DNA of 7,996 nucleotides from Desulfurococcales archaeon (GCA_015521265.1 WAON01000156.1:1-7996), one strand, 5' to 3'. Shown: positions 1 to 6,482, counted from the stretch's first letter. Notes: a model not told the origin generated them from the letters alone. A program made the numbers and translations.

Positions 1-1083
1 CCACTGCATTAATTCGCATAGACTGTAGAAGCTTGTTGATAGGTCGAATACTGCTTTATCATATACACCGGGTGTTTGGGAGTCGTATACTACAACGGTT
101 GTATAGACTTCGATAACGTAGCCCGTCAATGAATCCTGGAATAGGAAGGGGGCTACACCTACATGGTATACTCCGCTTTGACTAGTCATGTTAGGACCTA
201 TTGTTATGTTTGTTGTAAACGTGAAGTTCCTCATGACAGGCTGGCCGTAGACATAAGACCATAATGGGTCGAAGGCTAGTGTCCACATTCCAGCTGTTGG
301 TAAAGTATCGTTTACCGCTGTAACCGTGCGATAGGTTAGTGTTAAGCCGTTAACCATAGACATTAATAATGGTGTTCCATCCGGCTCTCTAGCAATAGCT
401 TCAACGCCTAGCTCTGGCTCGGAGAAATCTGTTCCCGTATCAACTATTCCTACAACTACCCCCTTACCGGTAATATTGTATTCCTCCCAGACTTTTGTAG
501 CACCTATAAGCTGTACACCGGGTAGATAGGATACCTCTGTATCACTCTTCGCTCCCAATACAGGTTTAATCGTATGGGTCTTCACTACATCGGTCCCTGC
601 AAGCTTAGCTTTTGAAACAACGTCTGAATCCAGTAGTTTTGATAGTGGTAGGGAGGGGGTTATACGGTAAACACCGTTTATCTTAGCAATATCCTCTACT
701 TGTCTACGGGTTGCTACAACGTAATAGATAGCCCTACCAGCTAGGAGGGGTGCTTTATATATTAGTTTCAACGAGTGTTTTATAATCCACGATGTAACCT
801 GGTCGGAGTCCTCGCCAATTACTAGTACATGATAAGCCTTACCAGCGCTAAATAATGGCAGTAAGCCGTCCGATCTTAGCCCTGTTGGTAGTGATATTGC
901 TGCTTTAATATTTCTAGCTTCATCAAGTACTTGAAACATACCATTAGGTATTTTCTCCCTCCACGAAGAATCAAGAGATACTGGTGAATACTTTACATTT
1001 TTTAATGGTGAAGCTGTAGCTATTGGTGTTATAAGTGATATAGTCATAACTGCTAGCATTATGAATAATAGTATTTTCTTCAT
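1..1083 (-). CDS. Secreted subtilisin-like serine protease (S8), N-terminal part, runs off the window
   Basis: Open from an ATG at 1083 to the window edge, giving 361 residues without a stop. Residues 1-24 form a signal peptide: MKK, then a hydrophobic stretch, ending in A-T-A before SP. Residues about 25-200 look like a propeptide/leader region. The subtilase active-site aspartate lies in GKGVVVGIVDTGTD (Asp215 in D-T-G), preceded by W-E-E-Y-N-I-T-G, the usual entry to an S8 catalytic domain. The His (HGTH) and Ser (GTSMA) motifs are not reached: at least 146 residues follow Asp215 without an HG motif, whereas plain subtilisins have about 30. Pyrolysin-like archaeal subtilases carry a comparable insertion there. 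Probable N-glycosylation sequons occur at NIT, NDT, NFT and NMT. The start is supported by GGTGGG at 1094-1089, five bases before the ATG. Expected role: extracellular or S-layer-associated protein degradation. The family call is firm; substrate and final length are not visible. Confidence 0.9.
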   Translation of the reverse strand, partial: MKKILLFIMLAVMTISLITPIATASPLKNVKYSPVSLDSSWREKIPNGMFQVLDEARNIKAAISLPTGLRSDGLLPLFSAGKAYHVLVIGEDSDQVTSWIIKHSLKLIYKAPLLAGRAIYYVVATRRQVEDIAKINGVYRITPSLPLSKLLDSDVVSKAKLAGTDVVKTHTIKPVLGAKSDTEVSYLPGVQLIGATKVWEEYNITGKGVVVGIVDTGTDFSEPELGVEAIAREPDGTPLLMSMVNGLTLTYRTVTAVNDTLPTAGMWTLAFDPLWSYVYGQPVMRNFTFTTNITIGPNMTSQSGVYHVGVAPFLFQDSLTGYVIEVYTTVVVYDSQTPGVYDKAVFDLSTSFYSLCELMQW

Positions 1084-1143
1084 ACAATCCCACCAAGTGT
1101 AGAGTGTTGAATTAAGATTCATGGATATATTATTAACCGGATT

Positions 1144-1155
1144 GGAATATAAAAC
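1144..1155 (-). promoter_or_regulatory. Candidate TATA box for the subtilase gene
   Basis: The minus strand reads GTTTTATATTCC about 60-70 bases before the ATG at 1083, which would place a start site near 1124 and give a leader of about 40 bases containing the GGTGGG ribosome binding site. A second candidate, CCTATATAATAGG at 1194-1182, lies inside a perfect 5-base inverted repeat and would give a leader near 80 bases. Sequence alone cannot choose between them. Confidence 0.35.
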
Positions 1156-1232
1156 TAATACGTTTTGACGCAGAATGCAATCCTATTATATAGGTGTAAT
1201 TACTGTTACGGGGAGAGTTGTGGGATTAAACT

Positions 1233-2186
1233 TTAAGAGTAAACTATCTTGTCAACCTCGAGTAGCCTAGTCTTCATATTATCTATTAAGGATAGTATAC
1301 TGGATAATTCTATATTTCCAGGTATACCAGCAGCGTTGCGGTGTCCACCCCCTCCCAGTAGCCTAGCTATTAATGATACGTCTACAGCATCGCTCCTAAG
1401 ACTAACTCCTCTCGGATACCTTACAATGTATATATCCGCGATTAACCCGTTCTTTTTAGCAATCCATGTAACTTCTCCCGGGTGTATCCTTGGATCAACG
1501 TCTTGGAAAACTATTATTTTAAACCCTGTCCTAGTATTTATCACATCTGATCTAGCAATTGCTTCGCGTATGAGGTTTTCATAGAGGTTTTTAACTTCTA
1601 CCCGGTAAAGCCTCTTCATCCATAACGGTTCGAGATCGTGGTGTAGGAGGGACTTTAACGCTTTATACCTCGTATCCCACCTATACCAGCGGAGTATTCT
1701 GCGCCACATAATGGTTAACTCGTATTTATTCAGGAAGAAGTCATCATCAACGGCTAGTTCTACAAGGCGTTTATAGAAGGTGTCTTTATCTATGAATCCA
1801 TACTTTATCGCTACTAGTTCCGCGGCAACCGTTGATGTATCGACTAGGTAGTATACGATGTCTTCGTACTGGCTGAATAACCTGTATACTTGTTTATCCC
1901 ATTCATGGTGATCTATCCATGTAATAGATATGTCTTTATCCCTCGCTAACCTAAATATCTCGCCTAGATCCTTTAAGTAGCTTATTTGAGGATTCAGGTC
2001 GCTGACAATTATTTCTCCATGTTCCCCAATTAGATCCATTGCTTTCAACAAGTTTTTCGGGACAGCCGTTATTGAAGATAATATAGTTTTTAACGGCCTA
2101 TATTTTTCCGTTAGCATAGCTGCAGAGGCTAAACCGTCAATATCCCAGTGGCTCAGTACTATCCTTGACTTCTTCAATAGTCTCAT
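1233..2186 (-). CDS. DHH/DHHA1-family phosphoesterase (NrnA/RecJ-like)
   Basis: A 317-residue protein with both halves of the DHH superfamily. The N-terminal DHH domain shows motif I S-H-W-D-I-D-G (residues 12-18; metal ligands His13, Asp15, Asp17), motif II with Asp63 in VSDLNP, motif III IDHHE with Asp92-His93-His94, and later acidic residues Asp116 and Asp147-149. The C-terminal DHHA1 substrate-binding domain has the glycine-rich GGGGHRNAAG at 278-287. Members are cytoplasmic, Mn-dependent phosphodiesterases acting on single-stranded DNA/RNA ends, nano-RNA or cyclic dinucleotides; which of these applies here cannot be read from the sequence. Length fits a stand-alone core without the extra OB or nuclease-accessory domains of bacterial RecJ. 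The ATG at 2186 has GGGGA almost touching it; the in-frame TTG at 2177 (residue 4) would have that same GGGGA at a normal 9-base distance and is a reasonable alternative start. A TATA-like box in the 123-base gap upstream suggests its own promoter. Confidence 0.92.
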   Translation of the reverse strand: MRLLKKSRIVLSHWDIDGLASAAMLTEKYRPLKTILSSITAVPKNLLKAMDLIGEHGEIIVSDLNPQISYLKDLGEIFRLARDKDISITWIDHHEWDKQVYRLFSQYEDIVYYLVDTSTVAAELVAIKYGFIDKDTFYKRLVELAVDDDFFLNKYELTIMWRRILRWYRWDTRYKALKSLLHHDLEPLWMKRLYRVEVKNLYENLIREAIARSDVINTRTGFKIIVFQDVDPRIHPGEVTWIAKKNGLIADIYIVRYPRGVSLRSDAVDVSLIARLLGGGGHRNAAGIPGNIELSSILSLIDNMKTRLLEVDKIVYS

Positions 2187-2256
2187 TCCCCGCTACTGTA
2201 TTCGGCTGTACCAAAATATCTTCGCTGACAGTGGAATAGATAGTTGCACCTACATC

Positions 2257-2270
2257 TATATATTTATAAT
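2257..2270 (-). promoter_or_regulatory. Candidate TATA box for the DHH phosphoesterase gene
   Basis: The minus strand reads ATTATAAATATATA in the gap between the winged-helix gene and the DHH gene, close to the archaeal TATA consensus. A start site about 26 bases downstream would fall near 2238, leaving a leader of roughly 50 bases. Another TATA-like run (CTTATATATC, 2280-2271) is adjacent, so the exact box is uncertain. Confidence 0.45.
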
Positions 2271-2309
2271 GATATATAAGTAAATCGTTTACCTCTACTT
2301 TACAAGGCT

Positions 2310-2780
2310 TTACTTGAGCTTCCTAATTAATGGTCTCAGTGATAGGTAAGACTTTATGAAGTCATATATGACTAGTAAATCAATTGCGGCTATAACGATT
2401 GTAGCAATAGGGTCAGACATTGGCGGGACGGATACGTAGTATAGTATTGATAACAGTAATGTTATTATTAGTGTGACGAACTGTCTTGGAATAATTAAGC
2501 CTCTAAAAACTATGAGGATGTCTAGGAGAGACTTCCTAGGCCTAACGGCTACATAACCCATACTAGACCGTTTCACATAGCCCATTGATATAAGTTTTTC
2601 AAGGTGATGCCTAACACTATTAGGACTCTTAAAACCAACTAGTCTCTGAATCTCCCTTATAGTTAACGGCCTCCTAGAAGACATTAAAGCCATATATACT
2701 TCGAGGCTACTACCGCTTAAATCGATTAATGGATCTTTTTCTTCTTTCTTTTCCAGAATACGCCTTGCCCGGGATAACAA
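2310..2780 (-). CDS. Membrane-anchored winged helix-turn-helix protein
   Basis: A 156-residue protein in two parts. Residues about 24-80 form a winged helix: a first helix (SLEVYMALMSSRRP), a second helix TIREIQRLVGF (40-50), a recognition helix SPNSVRHHLEKLISMGY (52-68) and a wing ending in VAVRP, resembling ArsR/MarR/TrmB-like domains. Residues about 100-118 and 124-144 are two hydrophobic membrane helices joined by a short P-P-M-S-D-P turn, followed by a basic tail (RPLIRKLK). With the DNA-binding domain in the cytoplasm, both ends should face inside with only the short turn outside. The N-terminal 20 residues are highly charged (EKKEEKD). The start is TTG at 2780, chosen because GGTGA at 2789-2785 lies four bases upstream. 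It follows the secreted glycoprotein gene by 54 bases and is probably co-transcribed with it. The likely role is a membrane-tethered transcription regulator sensing an envelope signal; that role is inference. Confidence 0.85.
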   Translation of the reverse strand: MLSRARRILEKKEEKDPLIDLSGSSLEVYMALMSSRRPLTIREIQRLVGFKSPNSVRHHLEKLISMGYVKRSSMGYVAVRPRKSLLDILIVFRGLIIPRQFVTLIITLLLSILYYVSVPPMSDPIATIVIAAIDLLVIYDFIKSYLSLRPLIRKLK

Positions 2781-2834
2781 GGTTTCACCGTATAAATACT
2801 AATACTGTTGGCTAGGATTAATAGTTTGCCCAGA

Positions 2835-3578
2835 TCAATCCTTGAACAGTAGCTTATCAAGGAGGGATCTAACATATGCTAGGAGAATTACGACGGCCAG
2901 TATCGAGATGAGGGCTAGTGCTCTGAGAGAATCACTCGGGTTAAATGGTAGTTTTACAGTAGAAAAACTCTCGTTCTTCCCCCACCTTATCAACGTATAG
3001 TTCTCGAATGAGCCAGCTGGTCGGGATGAATTATTACTAGTAGCACTGTTTAAAGTATTAAATCCTGGAAGGAATATTACACCATTAACTCCATGGTTTG
3101 ACTGCGTGTTCATCCTAGCACCGCTGAGTAATATGTCGAATCTACGTGTTTCAGAAAGATTATACTGTTCACCTGTCTTACTATTGGTAATACTGTATTC
3201 GCCGGAGGAAGCATATATACTGACTCTTTTCAAGCCGGTGGTGTTAATAGTGATCGTTATAGAGGAGATAACGTTTTCACCTGGATGGATAACTAATTCG
3301 TCGGGAGCATGTAGTCTAAGTGAAACAATTTGCTTGTCGTCACCTGAAACATTAACTACTGGATCACTAATCTTTTTAAGCATATATATCTGGTCGAGAT
3401 TGTTTACTATGACCACAGATATGCTTAATACAAGTGTATTATTCTCTATTATCTTGACGAGTTTAATATTGAGAGTTAATGGCTCTGATTCAGATTGTAC
3501 CGGGATAGTAGAGAATACTGTTCCAAGTACTAGTAGGGATAGCATGATAGCGATGGATACTATCTTCAGCATCTTCAT
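2835..3578 (-). CDS. Secreted, C-terminally membrane-anchored glycoprotein of unknown function
   Basis: I do not recognise a named family. The 247-residue protein has a signal peptide (MKMLK then a hydrophobic run, cleavage likely near residues 24-30), an outer domain, and a single membrane helix at about 218-237 followed by a short basic cytoplasmic tail (RSLLDKLLFKD). The outer part at 33-150 is strand-rich with a P-G-E-N turn before alternating I-T residues, like CARDB/COG1361-type immunoglobulin-like beta-sandwich domains of archaeal surface proteins. Residues about 155-215 are rich in Asn, Ser and Gly and look like a flexible stalk. Eight N-X-S/T sequons (Asn46, 76, 112, 140, 182, 183, 193, 202) predict heavy N-glycosylation. 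The ATG at 3578 has no strong GGTG motif; a second ATG at residue 3 is an alternative. The membrane-anchored HTH gene follows directly and may be its signalling partner. Confidence 0.8.
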   Translation of the reverse strand: MKMLKIVSIAIMLSLLVLGTVFSTIPVQSESEPLTLNIKLVKIIENNTLVLSISVVIVNNLDQIYMLKKISDPVVNVSGDDKQIVSLRLHAPDELVIHPGENVISSITITINTTGLKRVSIYASSGEYSITNSKTGEQYNLSETRRFDILLSGARMNTQSNHGVNGVIFLPGFNTLNSATSNNSSRPAGSFENYTLIRWGKNESFSTVKLPFNPSDSLRALALISILAVVILLAYVRSLLDKLLFKD

Positions 3579-3606
3579 CAGCCAATAATTCTTCTAGAAT
3601 AGGTGC

Positions 3607-3616
3607 TTTAAATATT
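3607..3616 (-). promoter_or_regulatory. Candidate TATA box for the glycoprotein/HTH pair (proximal)
   Basis: AATATTTAAA on the minus strand, centred about 34 bases before the ATG at 3578. Initiation about 26 bases downstream would give a leader of only 8-10 bases, common in archaea and consistent with the weak ribosome binding site. A competing, better-looking TATA box lies at 3682-3671. Confidence 0.35.
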
Positions 3617-3633
3617 TACTATAATGATTTTAT

Positions 3634-3652
3634 TGTTCAAGGAATTTGAACA
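3634..3652. repeat. Perfect 7-base inverted repeat upstream of the glycoprotein gene (possible operator)
   Basis: TGTTCAA (3634-3640), a five-base spacer GGAAT, then TTGAACA (3646-3652). It lies in the gap between the GH57 gene and the glycoprotein/HTH pair, about where transcription from the distal TATA box (3682-3671) would begin. A dyad at that place would suit a repressor site, possibly for the winged-helix protein encoded downstream. It could instead be a weak hairpin after the GH57 gene, but no T-run follows it. Confidence 0.4.
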
Positions 3653-3670
3653 CTTGGATCAATGGAAAGG

Positions 3671-3682
3671 TTTATATTTATA
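3671..3682 (-). promoter_or_regulatory. Candidate TATA box for the glycoprotein/HTH pair (distal)
   Basis: TATAAATATAAA on the minus strand begins three bases beyond the GH57 stop codon. It is one of the strongest TATA-like matches in the window. Initiation would be expected near 3650, inside the inverted repeat at 3634-3652, with a leader of about 70 bases. The stretch is also TATA-like on the plus strand, so direction is inferred from the genes. Confidence 0.4.
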
Positions 3683-3684
3683 TT

Positions 3685-5610
3685 CTAAACAGGGTTCGGC
3701 GGGAGGCTTGGATCGATCCTGGCTTCGACCGTGTATTTATCTATAATGTACCTGTTTGATAATAGTGTAACTGTGATTAGAACATCTCCTACAAGCCCTG
3801 CTTCTATGGGTATATTCCTGCTATAAGATGATCCCGGCTTGATAATTATGGGTTTTAATTCATCCCTAGACATTTTAATGTATGGGCCGGATATTTGGAG
3901 GGTTGCATAGGCTTCTTTATCAAGCTTATTTTCGACGACGACTAGTACTTCACCAACTCCGCCTTCTCTTAACGGTTTCCTAATCTTAGCCTCCCTAATC
4001 CTTATCCTTGATAATAGATCGTCTAGTAGTTTGTCCGCCTTACCAAGCCACTCCATGATCGTTTCAGGCTTCCAGAACTCAGCCCACCAGTAGTCGCTGT
4101 CTAGAGCGTGCCAGAGGTACCATCTGGCTTCCCTACTATACTTATCTCCCCGGGGCTTTGTCTTAGTTATGTTCTCGTAGGCTTTCAGCCTCCTATACGT
4201 TCTAGCAATCATTAACCAGTATTTTTCGTGTTCCGGTACTTCACCCCTCCACTTCCTAAATGTTCCGAGCCATGTATTTGTTGGTATGTGTGTTAGTACT
4301 CGTTTGCTTGGAACTTCATTGTACATTTCCTTAAGCGTTGAAAGTTTTAATACCCCGTTGTCTTGGAGGGCTTCTAGGTAGATTACTAGTTTGTCTAGGT
4401 AGTAGGCTGTTAACGGCTTATTCTTGGCGAAAACCATCCAGTTCTCGCCATCTAAGGCTATCGTTAAAGATCTAACTTCCCGGTTAAACCATTTCTCAGC
4501 TATTAACAAGGCTGTTTCATAAGCGTTTCTCCAAGCATGCTCCTCAGTGTAGAAGTTGTTTTTAAAGCCCAGTATATCGCTTAGATAATGGTCTCTGAAG
4601 AATACTACGATGCTCTTCTTAGTAGCTGGATCAACTAGTATATAGGGCTCATACTGGCTATCCTTATCCCCCTCAGCCCATTGGAAATGGTGCTGGTCGT
4701 CTAGGACCGTATACTTAATCCCGTGATCACTATAGATCTCTACTAGCCTCATCGAGAAAGCCATTTCAGGAGTCCATATACCTAAGGGTTCATAGTTTCC
4801 ACCCATAGCTTTAACCGTGACTTGTCTGCCATACTCGACTTCCTCCCTAACAATATCATGCATACCCAGCACATCGGTTAGGAAACCAGCAATTGTGTGG
4901 GCGTAGATACTCGTTAATACATCGATCTGGTTCCTCGATAGTGCTTCCCGGTAATTATTAAGAGTTTCCTCAACTAGTTTAGCCTCCCTACTCCCAGGCT
5001 CTATCCTTCTCCCATCAGTGAATTCTACGCCTTTCTCGAGAAGAATTAGCCATTGCTGTAATAGGCTGGGGCTTAAATTATAGGTTGACTTGAAGGATGG
5101 ATGCTTCCTCAAAACCACTGAGTGGTAGTGGTATGGCCCCAGCCCATAGGGTTTTAGGTGTTCATCCCATACATATGTGTAAGCCCATGGACTATGTATT
5201 TTCCCGTTTGGATCATAGTTTGGCGCTTGGTGATGGTGCCATACGAAAGTCGTATAGAAGGGTTTCCTCAATGATTTATCGATTACTAGAAACCTTGTTT
5301 CATCGCGTTTCTTATTGTTTACTATTAGTGTGTAGGTATATCTTCCATTCTCCCCGGGGATCGATGCTGGGAATTCTAGTATTTTCGACTCCTTTTCCTT
5401 GATATTTGTCTTCTCTTCTACTATCATCTTCCCCTTATTATCTAGGATTTTAACTACTACTTCTCTAGAGCCCCCGTGGTTCCTCAGTAATACGTGTATC
5501 CTACCCTCCTCGCCAACTTGGTAAGCAGGCTTTCCGAAGACCATGTATGTTTCTAATCCATCAATTATTGATACGGGTATAACTGATGGATACTCGGATG
5601 GATTTACCAT
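3685..5610 (-). CDS. Cytoplasmic GH57 glycoside hydrolase, amylopullulanase/alpha-amylase type
   Basis: A 641-residue GH57 enzyme hydrolysing alpha-glucosidic bonds in starch-, glycogen- or maltodextrin-like substrates by a retaining mechanism. Visible motifs: motif 1 W-H-H-H-Q-A-P (124-130), a variant of H-x-H-Q-P; a probable motif 2 Y-A-H-T-I (236-240); motif 3 GIWTPEMAFS with likely nucleophile Glu282; motif 4 ALDGENW with likely acid/base Asp387; and the aromatic motif 5 region with S-D-Y-W-W (505-509). The Glu-Asp distance (105 residues) and D-G-E-N resemble amylopullulanases rather than 4-alpha-glucanotransferases or GH57 branching enzymes. Residues about 20-110 look like an Ig-like beta domain starting YQVGEEG, and 545-632 like a second beta domain, flanking the catalytic core. 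No signal peptide or membrane helix is present, so it should act inside the cell. ATG at 5610 follows the Zn-ribbon gene by 33 bases; GGTG lies about 10 bases upstream. Family is certain; exact bond specificity is not. Confidence 0.93.
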   Translation of the reverse strand: MVNPSEYPSVIPVSIIDGLETYMVFGKPAYQVGEEGRIHVLLRNHGGSREVVVKILDNKGKMIVEEKTNIKEKESKILEFPASIPGENGRYTYTLIVNNKKRDETRFLVIDKSLRKPFYTTFVWHHHQAPNYDPNGKIHSPWAYTYVWDEHLKPYGLGPYHYHSVVLRKHPSFKSTYNLSPSLLQQWLILLEKGVEFTDGRRIEPGSREAKLVEETLNNYREALSRNQIDVLTSIYAHTIAGFLTDVLGMHDIVREEVEYGRQVTVKAMGGNYEPLGIWTPEMAFSMRLVEIYSDHGIKYTVLDDQHHFQWAEGDKDSQYEPYILVDPATKKSIVVFFRDHYLSDILGFKNNFYTEEHAWRNAYETALLIAEKWFNREVRSLTIALDGENWMVFAKNKPLTAYYLDKLVIYLEALQDNGVLKLSTLKEMYNEVPSKRVLTHIPTNTWLGTFRKWRGEVPEHEKYWLMIARTYRRLKAYENITKTKPRGDKYSREARWYLWHALDSDYWWAEFWKPETIMEWLGKADKLLDDLLSRIRIREAKIRKPLREGGVGEVLVVVENKLDKEAYATLQISGPYIKMSRDELKPIIIKPGSSYSRNIPIEAGLVGDVLITVTLLSNRYIIDKYTVEARIDPSLPPNPV

Positions 5611-5643
5611 TTCTAGAAAACACCTTTAACTTAGTAGTATTTC

Positions 5644-6030
5644 TTACTCCTTTACTTCTTCCCTAATCTCTAATACTTCCTCGCAGTTAGGTGGTGCATC
5701 CCTAGCAATCCTCGACCAGTCTATCCTCTTCTCCACGATGTATCTTAGGTGTTCCTCGAGTAGCCTCATAGCCTTTTCTTTTCCAAGCCTTGTATTATTC
5801 CATGTAACGTAGGGGGAGTAGAAGGATGCTATCTCGACATGTACTTTCCTATGCTTTTTATCAATCTTGAACTTTACATATCCAAGCTCTTTAAGATGAC
5901 ACGCAGGATTACTACACATTATATCTATTTCACACTGCTCCTTCTTAACAAATACCAGCTTATACTCGTTAGGATCCTTGTAGACTTTTCCACAAGGGCA
6001 CTGGAGATATTCTCCCTCACTACTCAACAC
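5644..6030 (-). CDS. Small cysteine-rich (Zn-ribbon-like) conserved hypothetical protein
   Basis: I do not recognise a named family. The 128-residue soluble protein has an N-terminal cluster of potential metal ligands: C-P-C-G at Cys11/Cys13, then Cys33, Cys39 and Cys44 in MCSNPACH, with His45 also near. Four or five of these could hold one zinc in a ribbon-like fold. Residues 50-70 alternate as beta strand (VKFKIDKKHRKVHVEIASFY), and residues 82-110 form a charged amphipathic helix (EKAMRLLEEHLRYIVEKR). A lone Cys116 sits near the acidic C-terminus. The start is GTG at 6030, supported by GGTG four bases upstream. It lies 33 bases ahead of the GH57 gene in the same direction, so it is probably the first gene of a two-gene operon. 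A role in nucleic-acid or protein binding, or in supporting the GH57 enzyme, would be guesswork. Confidence 0.82.
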   Translation of the reverse strand: MLSSEGEYLQCPCGKVYKDPNEYKLVFVKKEQCEIDIMCSNPACHLKELGYVKFKIDKKHRKVHVEIASFYSPYVTWNNTRLGKEKAMRLLEEHLRYIVEKRIDWSRIARDAPPNCEEVLEIREEVKE

Positions 6031-6061
6031 TGTGCACCAGCGCGATAAATAGGGGTTAATC

Positions 6062-6071
6062 TATTATAATT
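6062..6071 (-). promoter_or_regulatory. Candidate TATA box for the Zn-ribbon/GH57 operon
   Basis: AATTATAATA on the minus strand, centred about 36 bases before the GTG at 6030. Initiation near 6040 would give a leader of about 10 bases that still contains the GGTG ribosome binding site. A second A+T-rich box (TATTTATC, near 6050) is too close to the start codon to serve. Confidence 0.4.
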
Positions 6072-6076
6072 ACGTT

Positions 6077-6088
6077 ATACTTGTTTAG
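6077..6088. repeat. 12-base direct repeat, copy 1, upstream of the Zn-ribbon/GH57 operon
   Basis: ATACTTGTTTAG on the plus strand (CTAAACAAGTAT in the sense of the genes). An identical copy lies at 6459-6470 in front of the HMA gene. Both copies are about 47-65 bases before the start codon of the gene they precede, where upstream promoter or operator elements would be. An 11-base match also occurs inside the DHH coding region (1886-1896), so chance is not excluded. Confidence 0.3.
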
Positions 6089-6124
6089 GATTAATAAGGT
6101 ATAGGGGTCAAAACACATAATCCC

Positions 6125-6394
6125 TCAGTATAGCTTATAGCTCCTAGCCGGGGTATCTGGTAGGGTTTCTAGTTCATCCCCGCCGCTACCGAGAATTTTT
6201 ACCCAATAATACATTTCCACACCAGTATCCCCCAGTACCTCCTCGATAGTGTATCCATTCCTCAGAATAACCACTACAATACCGCCCCTTACATGCACAC
6301 CATAAACGCCGGGGTGTCTGATTAAATGATTCTTAATCGGTGCTACACAGCTACTGCAACCCTTCCCCTCAACCAGTAGCTTAACACTACGCAC
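6125..6394 (-). CDS. Small HMA-fold heavy-metal-binding protein (copper-chaperone-like)
   Basis: An 89-residue protein matching the beta-alpha-beta-beta-alpha-beta layout of heavy-metal-associated domains: strand SVKLLVEG, metal loop G-K-G-C-S-S-C with Cys13 and Cys16 (the family usually has G-M-T-C-x-x-C), helix VAPIKNHLIRHPG, strands VYGVHVRGG and IVVVILRNG, helix TIEEVLGDTG and a last strand YYWVKI, then a short tail without visible domain. Such proteins bind Cu(I) or similar soft metals in the cytoplasm, or form small metal-responsive adapters. No P-type ATPase or metal regulator is visible nearby. The start is set at GTG 6394 because GGTG at 6407-6404 lies nine bases before it; the ORF can be extended to TTG 6409, which has no ribosome binding site. 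It is read divergently from the ABC transporter operon across about 120 bases. Confidence 0.8.
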   Translation of the reverse strand: MRSVKLLVEGKGCSSCVAPIKNHLIRHPGVYGVHVRGGIVVVILRNGYTIEEVLGDTGVEMYYWVKILGSGGDELETLPDTPARSYKLY

Positions 6395-6453
6395 TGAATA
6401 AGACACCAAGCTTATTATTCCAAGGTATCATTGAATACTTCTTTTTAGTTGGG

Positions 6454-6463
6454 TTAAAATACT
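6454..6463 (-). promoter_or_regulatory. Candidate TATA box for the HMA-protein gene
   Basis: GTATTTTAAC on the minus strand overlaps the end of the 12-base repeat at 6459-6470. Initiation would fall near 6433, about 39 bases before GTG 6394. The match to the TATA consensus is only fair. Confidence 0.3.
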
Positions 6464-6470
6464 TGTTTAG
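6459..6470. repeat. 12-base direct repeat, copy 2, in the divergent promoter region
   Basis: Exact second copy of the element at 6077-6088, in the gap between the HMA gene and the divergent ABC operon. It lies only a few bases from the plus-strand TATA candidate at 6474-6482, so a protein bound here could affect both directions. Functional status is unproven. Confidence 0.3.
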
Positions 6471-6473
6471 ATG

Positions 6474-6482
6474 ATTAAATAT
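6474..6482 (+). promoter_or_regulatory. Candidate TATA box for the ABC transporter operon
   Basis: ATTAAATAT on the plus strand. Initiation about 26 bases downstream (near 6504) gives a leader of about 18 bases that includes the GGGTG ribosome binding site at 6512-6516, which fits the TTG start at 6523. Confidence 0.45.

Noticed and set aside
1249..1584. Open frame on the plus strand opposite the DHH gene
   Set aside because: It lies wholly antisense to a gene with clear DHH/DHHA1 motifs, has no ribosome binding site and no recognisable protein features.
1886..1896. Third copy of the upstream 12-base repeat
   Set aside because: It matches 11 of the 12 bases and lies in the middle of the DHH coding sequence, so it is taken as chance and as a caution against over-reading the repeat.
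2791..2800. AGTATTTATA on the minus strand as a promoter for the winged-helix gene
   Set aside because: Initiation about 26 bases downstream would fall inside the gene, after the TTG start at 2780 and its ribosome binding site. Co-transcription with the upstream glycoprotein gene explains the arrangement better.
3106..3588. 160-codon open frame on the plus strand opposite the glycoprotein gene
   Set aside because: The opposite strand has a signal peptide, sequons and a membrane anchor in coherent order. The plus-strand frame shows Leu/Ile/Ser-rich composition expected of an antisense shadow.
3634..3652. Inverted repeat as a transcription terminator for the GH57 gene
   Set aside because: The stem is only seven A+T-rich base pairs and no T-run follows it on the minus strand, while archaeal termination relies on T-rich tracts.
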